Shown: piece after piece, positions 1 to 5,662 of the stretch
Position numbering within the stretch: position 1 is the stretch's first letter
How the letters are laid out: each line of letters begins with the position of its first letter
DNA from: Bacillota bacterium
GTDB taxonomy: Bacteria; Bacillota; Sulfobacillia; Sulfobacillales; Sulfobacillaceae
Length of the DNA stretch: 5,849 nt
Direction: 5' to 3'
NCBI GenBank assembly: GCA_023381095.1
Contig: JAMCTO010000322.1
Coordinates: 1-5,849 of the forward strand
Notes under the pieces: model-generated
What the model was told of the DNA's origin: nothing
The model's input: only the letters and a program-made list of their open reading frames with translations
Databases searched by the model: none
Program-made: the position numbers and the translations under genes

Positions 1-1146
1 CCATTGACGGTCCTGCATTAACACACCTAATCCGATAAAAACCGGGAATGCTTCCAGGATTAATCGTGGGATCGACATAAGCGGGGTTCCGGCAGCAGGG
101 TACGACAGCGGAACCATTAGTGCTAGCACCATATAAACCCAGAGATACAAGGGCATGCGCTTGAAAGTAAAAATTGCTACAACTATGGCCATCACAGCAA
201 AGATCAAATCGTAAAAATTACTGGGACCCAGTGATGGCATACCGGTTTGAAACAGCACCACGGGATTGATCGCATTTCGCCATACTTGTTCGGCGACCAC
301 CCATCCAGACCACAGTGTATTCCACATCCATTGGAAGTGCCTTCCCCAATTGGATTGGGCGTGTTCAAACACTAAGGGATCCCCAAATTTGGTGACCAAG
401 AAAACCATGTATGCCATAAGACCTGCGGAAGGCCATAGAGCATGCAAAAATTTCTTCCACTGGGGACGTTCTTGGGTCCACAGCAATATCACAAGCGGAA
501 TGGTCAGAATTCCCCCATAAATGCTGACCAATGTGGTAAGGGCTGCTAATGGTCCAGCAAGCCAATATCGACGATTTCGTGTATAGTACAGCGAACTCAA
601 TGCCAAGGCCAAGAATAACGACTCGGAATACACGGCATTGGCATAAAATGCGGTGGGGAAAAACGCCATCGCGAGCCCAGAAAACCATGCAGTTTTCGGC
701 CCCAGTTCTTGAGATACCAATCGAATGAGAAACCACATTGCTATCGCAAATGAGACCCAACTCACCATCAGGCCGCCAATCACGCCACTGCCGAGAAGGC
801 GGATTGCCAGCGGGTAGAGTGGGAAAAAGGCTGTGGCGGTCGCACGTCCAGCATAGCCGAAGTTGGCGATAGAATAGTACCATAGTCCGTCCCAATGAAC
901 CCATAGCCCTAATATGGCACGGTAGGCCAGGCTGCCTGTTGGTGGCAGTGTTCCTGGCGGCGCCTCGACCCAGGCGTGCGGCAAATATAAATAAGCCAGG
1001 GTCGCGATCTCCATGAAAAACAGACGAGATAAGACGATAAGCCAGACGACGGATCGAATGCGCACCGTAGTAGACGATTGGGGTCTCGGTACTACTTCGG
1101 ATGCGGCAGGCATCCTAGTGGTAGGAGCGTTCAGTTCGTTAGCCAT
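1..1146 (-). CDS. PIG-V-family mannosyltransferase, polytopic membrane protein (C-terminus cut by window edge)
   Basis: The 382 visible codons read without a stop from ATG at 1146 to base 1. Family marks: HWDGLWYYSIANFGY at residues 84-98, then FFPLYPL at 107-113, YSESLFLAL at 173-181, and a late MSIPRLILEAFPVF at 358-371. These match the HWD, FFPxxP, SES and S-x-PRY-x-x-x-x-FP blocks of PIG-V (Mannosyl_trans2, GT-C fold) proteins. Family members transfer mannose from a polyprenyl-phosphate sugar on the outer face of the membrane; the bacterial acceptor is usually unknown. Many hydrophobic segments (about 32-55, 124-145, 155-185, 197-223, 236-252, 312-328, 335-350) fit a multipass enzyme. Members run near 400 residues, so only a short tail is missing. 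The AAGGAG at 1152-1157 with a 5-base spacer fixes the start, which overlaps the stop of the upstream LCP-like gene by 8 bases, so the two are probably translationally coupled. Oddity: the common TRPTG-like block after the SES motif reads TTLVSIYGG here. Sugar specificity is unproven. Confidence 0.85.
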   Translation of the reverse strand, partial: MANELNAPTTRMPAASEVVPRPQSSTTVRIRSVVWLIVLSRLFFMEIATLAYLYLPHAWVEAPPGTLPPTGSLAYRAILGLWVHWDGLWYYSIANFGYAGRATATAFFPLYPLAIRLLGSGVIGGLMVSWVSFAIAMWFLIRLVSQELGPKTAWFSGLAMAFFPTAFYANAVYSESLFLALALSSLYYTRNRRYWLAGPLAALTTLVSIYGGILTIPLVILLWTQERPQWKKFLHALWPSAGLMAYMVFLVTKFGDPLVFEHAQSNWGRHFQWMWNTLWSGWVVAEQVWRNAINPVVLFQTGMPSLGPSNFYDLIFAVMAIVVAIFTFKRMPLYLWVYMVLALMVPLSYPAAGTPLMSIPRLILEAFPVFIGLGVLMQDRQW

Positions 1147-1858
1147 GATGTCTCCTTGCCGGATGTGATTGAAAGTCAGCTAAGTGTCCCAGTTGTAGGT
1201 TATCTCCGCGAATATAGTTTGCCAGGAGAAACAATTGGTAGCTGGTTAAGTTGGTCACTGATGTCTTCGTCATCCCCAACAAATGCGATGCCTCGATTGG
1301 GCTAACCGACGGCAACACTTGGACAATGCGTGACAATAAGTTTACTGTGTTCCATCCGTGGCTGGGTCCAAAGGGATATCCTAAATTGTTTAACATGGTG
1401 CTGGGAGTATCTTTGGCCGGCCAATGCCCTGTATGATAGTAAAGAGCATTTAACACCATCGTCAGGTCAGATGCAGTTAAAAAGAAATAGCTGTGAAATG
1501 GCACCCCCGTCGCAGTGGAAATCAAGGTGGCGTCTTCTTTGGCCGTCTTTCCGGCGGTGGCAACATAAAGAGGGACGCCATTGACCAAAAGTTTTCCGCT
1601 GATGGGCACTACGGTGAGTACCTGCGACTTGGGGTTGACAATGGCTAGGAACCCAAAAAAAGCGGGATTTGCCATCGTGCCTCGTACCCCGACTAAGACC
1701 TTAGACGGTTGGTGTTCCCGCAATTCTATCGGGCTCACCCGGGTTGGGATTCGCGAATGGAATAACAAAGACAGAGTAATGGCCAATGCTCCGACCACTG
1801 CCAGTATGCCCATTATCCACAGATATCGTATTGAAAATCCTTCGGAAACCCGCGGCAT
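1139..1858 (-). CDS. LCP-like (LytR-CpsA-Psr) single-pass membrane protein, apparently lacking catalytic motifs
   Basis: 239 residues from ATG 1858. A positive N-terminus is followed by one membrane segment (about 12-33), then an extracytoplasmic domain. VLVGVRG (54-60), LAIVNPKSQVLTVVPIS (71-87) and GVPFHSYFFLTASDLTMVLNAL (118-139) parallel the LCP blocks 'ILLLGVD', 'V-NP-t-kvsvlSIPRD' and 'GIPIDyYv-vDf-gf-klVdALGG'. KTSVTNLTSYQLFLLANYIR (198-217) resembles the C-terminal LCP helix. Active LCP enzymes move undecaprenyl-linked glycopolymers onto peptidoglycan using conserved Arg and Asp residues. Here the S-IPRD motif reads VPISGK and the later R-x-R/RQ region is absent, so this looks like a shortened, probably non-catalytic relative. 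Start: GAGG at 1865-1868 lies 6 bases upstream. In-frame alternatives at 1876, 1885 and GTG 1912 have poorer ribosome sites, and 1912 sits at the predicted transcription start. Residues 133-141 are encoded by the 28-bp segment shared with the SRAP gene. It heads an operon with the mannosyltransferase, whose start overlaps its stop. Sure of the gene; family moderately sure. Confidence 0.65.
   Translation of the reverse strand: MPRVSEGFSIRYLWIMGILAVVGALAITLSLLFHSRIPTRVSPIELREHQPSKVLVGVRGTMANPAFFGFLAIVNPKSQVLTVVPISGKLLVNGVPLYVATAGKTAKEDATLISTATGVPFHSYFFLTASDLTMVLNALYYHTGHWPAKDTPSTMLNNLGYPFGPSHGWNTVNLLSRIVQVLPSVSPIEASHLLGMTKTSVTNLTSYQLFLLANYIRGDNLQLGHLADFQSHPARRHHG
1152..1157 (-). promoter_or_regulatory. 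Ribosome binding site of the mannosyltransferase gene, inside the LCP-like gene
   Basis: The minus strand reads AAGGAG five bases upstream of the ATG at 1146. It is embedded in the last codons of the LCP-like gene. This decides the start of the mannosyltransferase and supports coupled translation of the two genes. Confidence 0.8.
1435..1462 (-). repeat. 28-bp perfect inverted repeat, copy A (in the LCP-like gene)
   Basis: Bases 1435-1462 on the plus strand are the exact reverse complement of 3131-3158. On the minus strand the segment begins ACGATGGTG and ends TTTACTATC. It is codons 133-141 (TMVLNALYY) of the LCP-like protein plus the first base of the next codon. Flanking bases do not match beyond scattered positions. 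The residues fit the LCP pattern around 'F-x-x-x-L-x-x-AL', which suggests this copy is the native one. Confidence 0.95.
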
Positions 1859-1917
1859 TGGTCGCCTCGTGACCATCGCTCCCATCTCTGTATCAAAGTC
1901 GAAAAAAACCACAGCTT

Positions 1918-1926
1918 ATTGTACCA
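1918..1926 (-). promoter_or_regulatory. Candidate extended -10 promoter of the LCP-like/mannosyltransferase operon
   Basis: The minus strand reads TGGTACAAT (1926 down to 1918): a TACAAT -10 hexamer preceded by TGn, the extended -10 pattern of vegetative sigma factors. Seventeen bases upstream the -35 position holds AAAACG, a poor match, which is common with extended -10 promoters. Transcription would start near 1911, leaving about 50 bases of leader before ATG 1858. This argues against the upstream in-frame GTG at 1912. Judged by eye only. Confidence 0.45.
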
Positions 1927-1958
1927 GGATTTCAAAAACCCGTTTTAAAAATCCCCTG
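1925..1958. promoter_or_regulatory. Imperfect dyad and small palindrome at the promoter of the LCP-like operon
   Basis: CAGGATTT at 1925-1932 pairs with AAATCCCCTG at 1949-1958 (8 pairs with a 2-base bulge). Between them AAAAC-CC-GTTTT at 1935-1946 is a perfect 5-bp dyad lying over the -35 position. These could be an operator over the promoter. Read on the minus strand, they could instead be a weak hairpin downstream of the DUF89 gene, but no T-run follows, so an intrinsic terminator is unlikely. The rest of the 1913-1999 gap shows nothing else. Confidence 0.25.
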
Positions 1959-1999
1959 AATTCTACTTAGGATACCCACTTTTAGCAAAAACGTTATAG

Positions 2000-2845
2000 C
2001 TATTCCAACCAGGCAACATTACTGTTCCACGGGACGGCTGCAAGGCGCGCCGTCGGGGGACATTTAGCTCGATACAAAAAGAGTCGCGGAACGGGCGCGG
2101 GATGATGGGACTGAATTTCTAGATTGGCTATGCCCTTGAGGATCCAGCCATCCAGGCTATCGATCGCCTGCCGGGCTCGAGGATCTAATAGTTCCAGATC
2201 AAATCCAGCGTATGTGGTCCCTGTATCGTAGATGGTGTCGACAAGATCAGAAAATCCTAACGCTGCCGCTTCGACCCGCGTCATGTCATTGAGAAACGGA
2301 TTGGCACGAACCGTTAACACGATGCGGTATTTGTTTGGCTGGTTGGAATAGCTAACCTCTCGATCGAATACCGCTTCACCGGAATTGTCGGTAACATAGA
2401 GCAAGGTGGCCTGGGCCGGCACCTCATCAAAGAACTGCTGGCTGTCGTCATGGGCGAAATTTTGTGCTATCGCTTGATCCAACTGAGCAAAACTTTCTTC
2501 GGGATTGGCATTAAGCCCGGCATCTATGATATTGCCGGCAGTTGCATATAACAATCGGTGATGGAGATCTTCCAATGCCACCGGATGACGTTGCCAATAT
2601 AATTCGGCCAGCTGGTCTGCAAGCCGCCGTTGTTCTTTATAGGGATCTCGGCAATCGGTTAGTCGATTGACGTGATGATACATTTGGCCAATGATCAGCC
2701 CTGGATTGTCGGCTGAATCCCAAAGTCCCGCGGTGGCCACCAAAGTATCGGCCATTACCGACCGCCAATTGGTCAGATTTCGATGCTGAATCGTTCGCAT
2801 AAGTTGCAATGCCACGCAGCTTGGGCACTCCGGCTGAATTTCCAC
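2000..2845 (-). CDS. DUF89 / ARMT1-like metal-dependent damage-control phosphatase
   Basis: 281 residues from GTG at 2845, a length close to prokaryotic DUF89 proteins. Family blocks in order: ECPSC near the N-terminus (residues 6-10), DPYKEQRRLADQLA (67-80), AGNIIDAG (103-110), VTDNSGEAVFDREV (151-164), NPFLNDMT (182-189), the DTG at 207-209, KGIANLE (237-243) and LFLYRAKCP (255-263). In this family the Asp/Asn of DNxGE and the Asp of the ND pair help bind a divalent metal. Members hydrolyse phosphate from sugar phosphates or damaged phospho-metabolites in the cytoplasm; the substrate here cannot be read from sequence. AGGAG at 2853-2857 with a 7-base spacer selects the GTG at 2845. An in-frame GTG at 2863 would overlap upstream of that site, and the next ATG would lose the ECxxC block. 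Oddity: the usual KGxGN reads KGIAN. It is divergent from the SRAP gene and upstream of, and possibly reading into, the LCP-like operon. Confidence 0.9.
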   Translation of the reverse strand: MEIQPECPSCVALQLMRTIQHRNLTNWRSVMADTLVATAGLWDSADNPGLIIGQMYHHVNRLTDCRDPYKEQRRLADQLAELYWQRHPVALEDLHHRLLYATAGNIIDAGLNANPEESFAQLDQAIAQNFAHDDSQQFFDEVPAQATLLYVTDNSGEAVFDREVSYSNQPNKYRIVLTVRANPFLNDMTRVEAAALGFSDLVDTIYDTGTTYAGFDLELLDPRARQAIDSLDGWILKGIANLEIQSHHPAPVPRLFLYRAKCPPTARLAAVPWNSNVAWLE

Positions 2846-2852
2846 GTAGTCA

Positions 2853-2857
2853 CTCCT
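2853..2857 (-). promoter_or_regulatory. Ribosome binding site that sets the GTG start of the DUF89 gene
   Basis: AGGAG on the minus strand lies 7 bases before GTG 2845. The longer reading from GTG 2863 would place this site inside the coding sequence with no Shine-Dalgarno upstream, so the shorter form is preferred. Confidence 0.7.
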
Positions 2858-2923
2858 CAACACATGTCACCCCAAATTGGTAACGACAAGACTCTTGGGT
2901 TTCGATTGGCCCCAAAACCCTTG

Positions 2924-2943
2924 ATAAATCCCCGGTTATTTAT
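2924..2943. promoter_or_regulatory. 20-bp imperfect palindrome in the DUF89/SRAP divergent promoter region, candidate operator
   Basis: ATAAAT-CCCCGGTT-ATTTAT pairs at 8 of 10 positions around a central CCGG. It overlaps TTGATA at 2921-2926, a possible -35 for the rightward SRAP gene. The only -10 nearby is the weak CATTAT at 2945-2950 (18-base spacer). On the minus strand CATAAT (2951 down to 2946) is a possible -10 for the DUF89 gene, but no good -35 is seen. A second dyad, CATTA-TGG-TAATG, lies at 2945-2957. A regulator bound here could control both genes, but which one is unknown. Confidence 0.3.
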
Positions 2944-2998
2944 GCATTATGGTAATGGTAGAAGATTAAACTGTGCAACACAAGGTGGGGAAATTTCA

Positions 2999-3646
2999 AT
3001 GTGCGGGCGATTTTCGCTGGGATTGTCGATTAGTGACGTGCAAGCACTATTTCCCTTTACCGTGCGCCATCCTTCCAGCTTGGCATCATGGCAACCGCGG
3101 TTTAATATTGCTCCTGGCACCGACATCTTAACGATGGTGTTAAATGCTCTTTACTATCGGGGAGGTATGGTGCGATGGGGTTGGCCGGCACCATGGAATC
3201 CATCGCGTCAAATTATCAACGCTCAAGTTGAAAGTTTTCTAGAAAAGCCTAGCTTTCGCGACGGGAGACGCGCGCTAGTCGTGGCCGACAGCTTTTATGA
3301 ATGGCATCAGACGGGCAAATATCCATACCGGATATATTCCCCGTCACAGCGGTTGTTGGTTATGGCGGCATTGATTAAGTCGGCCCCGGTTGAACCCTAT
3401 TCCCGGGTCATTTTATTAACCCAAGCGGCTGACCCAGAGATTAACCAGGTTCACCCGCGGATGCCAGTCATCTTAGCTCCGTCTGTAGTTCATGACTGGC
3501 TCGCGGGTGGGTGGCAACCTTCCACCAGACAGACGGCACCTAAGATAGTGCTGGAAGCGGTAAGGATTACCCAGGCCATCAATAAACCCACACATGATGG
3601 TCCTGACGTGCAGCAACCACTAGTCCTACCGGGAACAGCGCACTAA
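2999..3646 (+). CDS. SRAP domain protein (YedK/HMCES family), abasic-site DNA-protein crosslinker
   Basis: 215 residues from ATG 2999, the usual length for bacterial members. The protein opens with MCGRFSL. After Met removal Cys2 becomes the N-terminal nucleophile that forms a thiazolidine link with abasic sites in single-stranded DNA, shielding them. Family blocks: RFNIAPG (34-40), MVRWGW (57-62), INAQVES (73-79), KPSFRD (83-88), ADSFYEW (96-102) and HPRMPVIL (152-159). Asn74, Glu101 and His152 correspond to the YedK active-site Asn75, Glu105 and His160. The Arg that follows this Asn in INAR is Gln76 here. The start is fixed by Cys2 and by AAGGTGG at 2982-2988; the 72 upstream in-frame codons are not protein-like and contradict the N-terminal Cys mechanism. 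Residues 45-53 are encoded by the 28-bp repeat shared with the LCP-like gene and give a hydrophobic NALYY where relatives usually have a polar turn. It converges on the cyclophilin gene with no intervening base. Confidence 0.93.
   Translation: MCGRFSLGLSISDVQALFPFTVRHPSSLASWQPRFNIAPGTDILTMVLNALYYRGGMVRWGWPAPWNPSRQIINAQVESFLEKPSFRDGRRALVVADSFYEWHQTGKYPYRIYSPSQRLLVMAALIKSAPVEPYSRVILLTQAADPEINQVHPRMPVILAPSVVHDWLAGGWQPSTRQTAPKIVLEAVRITQAINKPTHDGPDVQQPLVLPGTAH
3131..3158 (+). repeat. 28-bp perfect inverted repeat, copy B (in the SRAP gene)
   Basis: Exact reverse complement of 1435-1462. It encodes SRAP residues 45-53 (TMVLNALYY) in the same frame as in the LCP-like gene. It lies between the RFNIAPG block and MVRWGW, where the family normally has a strand-turn-strand of variable polar residues. 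The Leu just before it is shared by both proteins but uses different codons (TTA here, CTG there), so DNA identity ends exactly at the segment edge. Confidence 0.95.
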
Positions 3647-4333
3647 TTAACTGACGTCTGGAGGGCCAGACGGAGACTGCTGAATGGTGATGGAGTCAAT
3701 GGTGACTGGATGCACCGGGTAGCTGTCTTCTCCGGTAACCGGGTTGGTCTTAACCGCCCCGCTGGCAATGGACTGTACCACAGGCATTCCAGACGTGACT
3801 CGACCCAGTTCGGTGTAAATTGGATCTGAGTTAAGGGAATCACTCTCGGTGCCAGTACAAACAAAAAACTGGCTGCCATTGGTATTGGGATTGTTAGCGT
3901 TGGCCATGGCCACGATTCCAGGTTGATAGGGGAAGGAAATAGGCAATTCGCCATTCCACTCATATCCTGGCCCCCCAGTGCCAATATTGTTCGGATCGCC
4001 GGTTTGAAACATAAAGGGCTTAATCACACGAAAGATAATGTCGCCATTAAAAAATCGATGGCGGGCCAAAAAGACAAAATTGTTTACTGCCACCGGGTCA
4101 TGTTTAGTAAACAAGTGAATGACAAAAGATCCAGCCGTGGTATTGACGGTTGCCTGATAAACATCGGAAGTATCGATGGCCATGGCTGGGGGCTTCGGCC
4201 AGCGCAGATTGCGTCCACTGGCTAACGATGCTGGCTTCGGTTGGGGTTTGGGGCTGGCCGCGTTGCCGCAGCCTGCCAGCAGTGTCAGCGCTGACGCCAT
4301 CATCAGACCGCTGGTGAGAAAATGCCGCAACAT
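3647..4333 (-). CDS. Cyclophilin-type peptidyl-prolyl cis-trans isomerase, lipoprotein
   Basis: 228 residues from ATG 4333. The N-terminus MLRHFL, a hydrophobic core and LLAGC (lipobox, Cys22) indicate a lipoprotein anchored on the outer face of the membrane. A Pro/Lys/Ser-rich linker runs to about residue 55. The cyclophilin domain (about 58-218) shows TTAGSFVIHLF (65-75), VNNFVFLARHRFFNG (83-97), IIFRVIKPFMFQTGDP (99-114), GGPGYEW (120-126), GIVAMANANNPNTNGSQFFV (139-158) and YTELGRVTSGMPVVQSI (173-189). Arg102, Phe108, Gln110 and the Gln155-Phe156 pair match the catalytic and binding residues of cyclophilins; the FHR motif reads IFR. It should catalyse proline isomerisation in exported proteins. 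GGGAG at 4345-4349 with an 11-base spacer favours ATG 4333; TTG 4351 has no upstream site. It lies 60 bases downstream of the MFS gene in the same direction. Its TAA abuts the stop of the convergent SRAP gene. Confidence 0.92.
   Translation of the reverse strand: MLRHFLTSGLMMASALTLLAGCGNAASPKPQPKPASLASGRNLRWPKPPAMAIDTSDVYQATVNTTAGSFVIHLFTKHDPVAVNNFVFLARHRFFNGDIIFRVIKPFMFQTGDPNNIGTGGPGYEWNGELPISFPYQPGIVAMANANNPNTNGSQFFVCTGTESDSLNSDPIYTELGRVTSGMPVVQSIASGAVKTNPVTGEDSYPVHPVTIDSITIQQSPSGPPDVS
3655..3672. terminator. Perfect 7-bp hairpin at the convergent SRAP/cyclophilin gene ends
   Basis: CGTCTGG-AGGG-CCAGACG forms a 7-bp GC-rich stem with a 4-base loop. It begins 8 bases past the SRAP stop and lies inside the last codons of the cyclophilin gene. 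Neither strand has a convincing T-run after the stem, so it is a candidate transcription end or 3' end stabiliser rather than a textbook terminator. It is the only stem-loop at a junction with no spare intergenic DNA. Confidence 0.35.
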
Positions 4334-4371
4334 AAGATGGTTCACTCCCAAGCAATGTCGTTATCGTGGCC

Positions 4372-4401
4372 ATTGTACCCGGCAATGGATGTATTAGGCA
4401 A
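4372..4401 (-). promoter_or_regulatory. Candidate promoter of the cyclophilin gene
   Basis: On the minus strand TTGCCT (4401 down to 4396), overlapping the MFS stop codon, is followed after 18 bases by TACAAT (4377 down to 4372). Transcription would start near 4365, about 30 bases before ATG 4333. The cyclophilin gene may therefore have its own promoter as well as read-through from the MFS gene. The match was made by eye. Confidence 0.4.
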
Positions 4402-5584
4402 GTTTTCGGGTCAACGGATTTTTTCTTAAGCTGTGAAGGTGGACGGCAGCAGCCACTGTCAAAAACGCTAAACCTGTGATGGTGACTCCGGTCCAAGCCC
4501 AGTGTCCCCAGGCCCAACTGCCGATGCCCGCTCCCAGCGAGCCTCCGATAAAATAACTGCCCATATACACGGTATTAAGTCGGGCCCTAGCGTCGGGACG
4601 CAAGGCATAAATTCTCGATTGGTTAGAGATTTGCCCCGATTGGACACCCAGATCCAATAGGACGATACCCGTAATTAATGCCCATAACGAACCGTTGAGC
4701 GGTGCAAGCCATATAAAAGCCGCAATGGTAAATACTATACTATAAGTGACGGTAACCCGGGGATCCCGACGGTCGGCCAGCCTCCCTGCCAGCGGCGCTA
4801 CAGATGCACCTGCCACCCCCAACAAACCAAATAGCCCGATTACGGAAGCGTTGTAGTGGTATGGGGCAGTGCCAAGACGAAAGGTCAGCGTGGTCCAAAA
4901 AATGTTAAACGCGCCAAACAGAGCCCCTCCGGTGATGGAAGCTCGGTTCAATTCTGGTTCTTGCCGCATAATGGGTACGATGGACCTGATGACCCCAAAA
5001 TATGTGTCATGGCGACCGTGCGGCGGAGCAATTGGAAAGGTGAACTGGATTAGGATGGTCAGAAGCGCCATCACCATGGCACCAAAAACAAATACAGCAC
5101 GCCAACCCAATGCACCGCCAATAAGGCCACTTGCTGTGCGTGCACCTAAAATGCCAATCAGCAAACCGCTCATTACAATACCGACAACCCGGCCACGTGA
5201 TCGACTGTCTGCCAGGTCGGCCGCGACCGGGATAATAATCTGGGGTACCACCGTTACCACCCCCAGCAAAAAGCTGGACGCCGCCAACCACCAAAATGCC
5301 GGTGATGCCGCAACAGTCAGACTGACTAACGCAATGATACCCAGTAAAATCAAGATTAATTTTTTTCGTTCTACCAGGTCGGATAACGGAACAAAAGCAA
5401 TAAGTCCGACGGCGTAACCAATTTGGGTCAACATGGAAATGCTGCCTGCAGTCGAAGAAGACACGTGAAAGGTCCGGGACATCAATGTGAGCAATGGTTG
5501 GTTGTACCATAGATTAGCCACACTGGCTCCGGTAGCAAATGCCATAATAAGCACCAGACCTGATGATAGACGGGGTTGGCTCAA
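4394..5584 (-). CDS. MFS transporter, drug/sugar-efflux type
   Basis: 396 residues from TTG 5584, typical for a 12-segment major facilitator. The first helix leads into NLWYNQPLL (24-32). MLTQIGYAVGLIAFVPLSDLVERKKLI (51-77) holds motif A (Asp69, Arg73, Lys74, Lys75) between helices 2 and 3. GRVVGIVMSGLLIGILGARTASGLIGGALGWRAVF (131-165) resembles the helix 5 antiporter-type region of proton-driven exporters. A second motif A-like loop, VAPLAGRLADRRDPR, is at 262-276. The central cytoplasmic loop is about 184-212. It should move a small solute across the cytoplasmic membrane, probably by proton exchange; the substrate is not readable. AGGAG at 5595-5599 with a 10-base spacer selects TTG 5584; longer in-frame readings from TTG 5629 put this site inside the gene. 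The cyclophilin gene follows in the same direction. The gene is divergent from the oxidoreductase gene, with a palindrome between them that may be an operator. Confidence 0.88.
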   Translation of the reverse strand: MSQPRLSSGLVLIMAFATGASVANLWYNQPLLTLMSRTFHVSSSTAGSISMLTQIGYAVGLIAFVPLSDLVERKKLILILLGIIALVSLTVAASPAFWWLAASSFLLGVVTVVPQIIIPVAADLADSRSRGRVVGIVMSGLLIGILGARTASGLIGGALGWRAVFVFGAMVMALLTILIQFTFPIAPPHGRHDTYFGVIRSIVPIMRQEPELNRASITGGALFGAFNIFWTTLTFRLGTAPYHYNASVIGLFGLLGVAGASVAPLAGRLADRRDPRVTVTYSIVFTIAAFIWLAPLNGSLWALITGIVLLDLGVQSGQISNQSRIYALRPDARARLNTVYMGSYFIGGSLGAGIGSWAWGHWAWTGVTITGLAFLTVAAAVHLHSLRKNPLTRKLA

Positions 5585-5594
5585 GTTGACAGCA

Positions 5595-5599
5595 CTCCT
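5595..5599 (-). promoter_or_regulatory. Ribosome binding site that sets the TTG start of the MFS gene
   Basis: AAAGGAG on the minus strand (core AGGAG at 5595-5599) lies 10 bases before TTG 5584. No ATG or GTG sits at a suitable distance, so the rarer TTG start is inferred; the first membrane segment begins about 8 residues later. Confidence 0.6.
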
Positions 5600-5662
5600 T
5601 TCCAAAACCCAACGACGGTGATGAGGCAACAGGGCTTATGGCTTTCAAGACTCAGGAAGAAA

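Noticed and set aside
365..904. 179-codon open frame on the minus strand within the mannosyltransferase gene
   Set aside because: It is in another frame of a gene with clear PIG-V motifs, and its translation is rich in Cys, Trp and Arg with no family pattern.
1581..1970. 129-codon plus-strand frame opposite the LCP-like gene
   Set aside because: It is antisense to a gene with a membrane anchor, ribosome site and operon overlap, and its translation shows no domain.
2783..2998. Upstream in-frame extension of the SRAP gene by 72 codons
   Set aside because: SRAP activity needs Cys at position 2 after Met removal. A ribosome site precedes ATG 2999, and the extension overlaps the start of the DUF89 gene and looks random.
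2889..4360. Similar TAACGACA...CTTGGG strings upstream of the SRAP gene (plus strand, 2881-2899) and upstream of the cyclophilin gene (minus strand)
   Set aside because: Only 8 and 6 bases match with different spacing, and there is no symmetry. This is within reach of chance in a window this size.
4869..5510. Long open frames on both strands over the MFS gene (4869-5417 plus, 5007-5510 minus)
   Set aside because: They are shadows of the MFS reading frame, with low-complexity or Cys/Trp-rich translations and no ribosome binding site.
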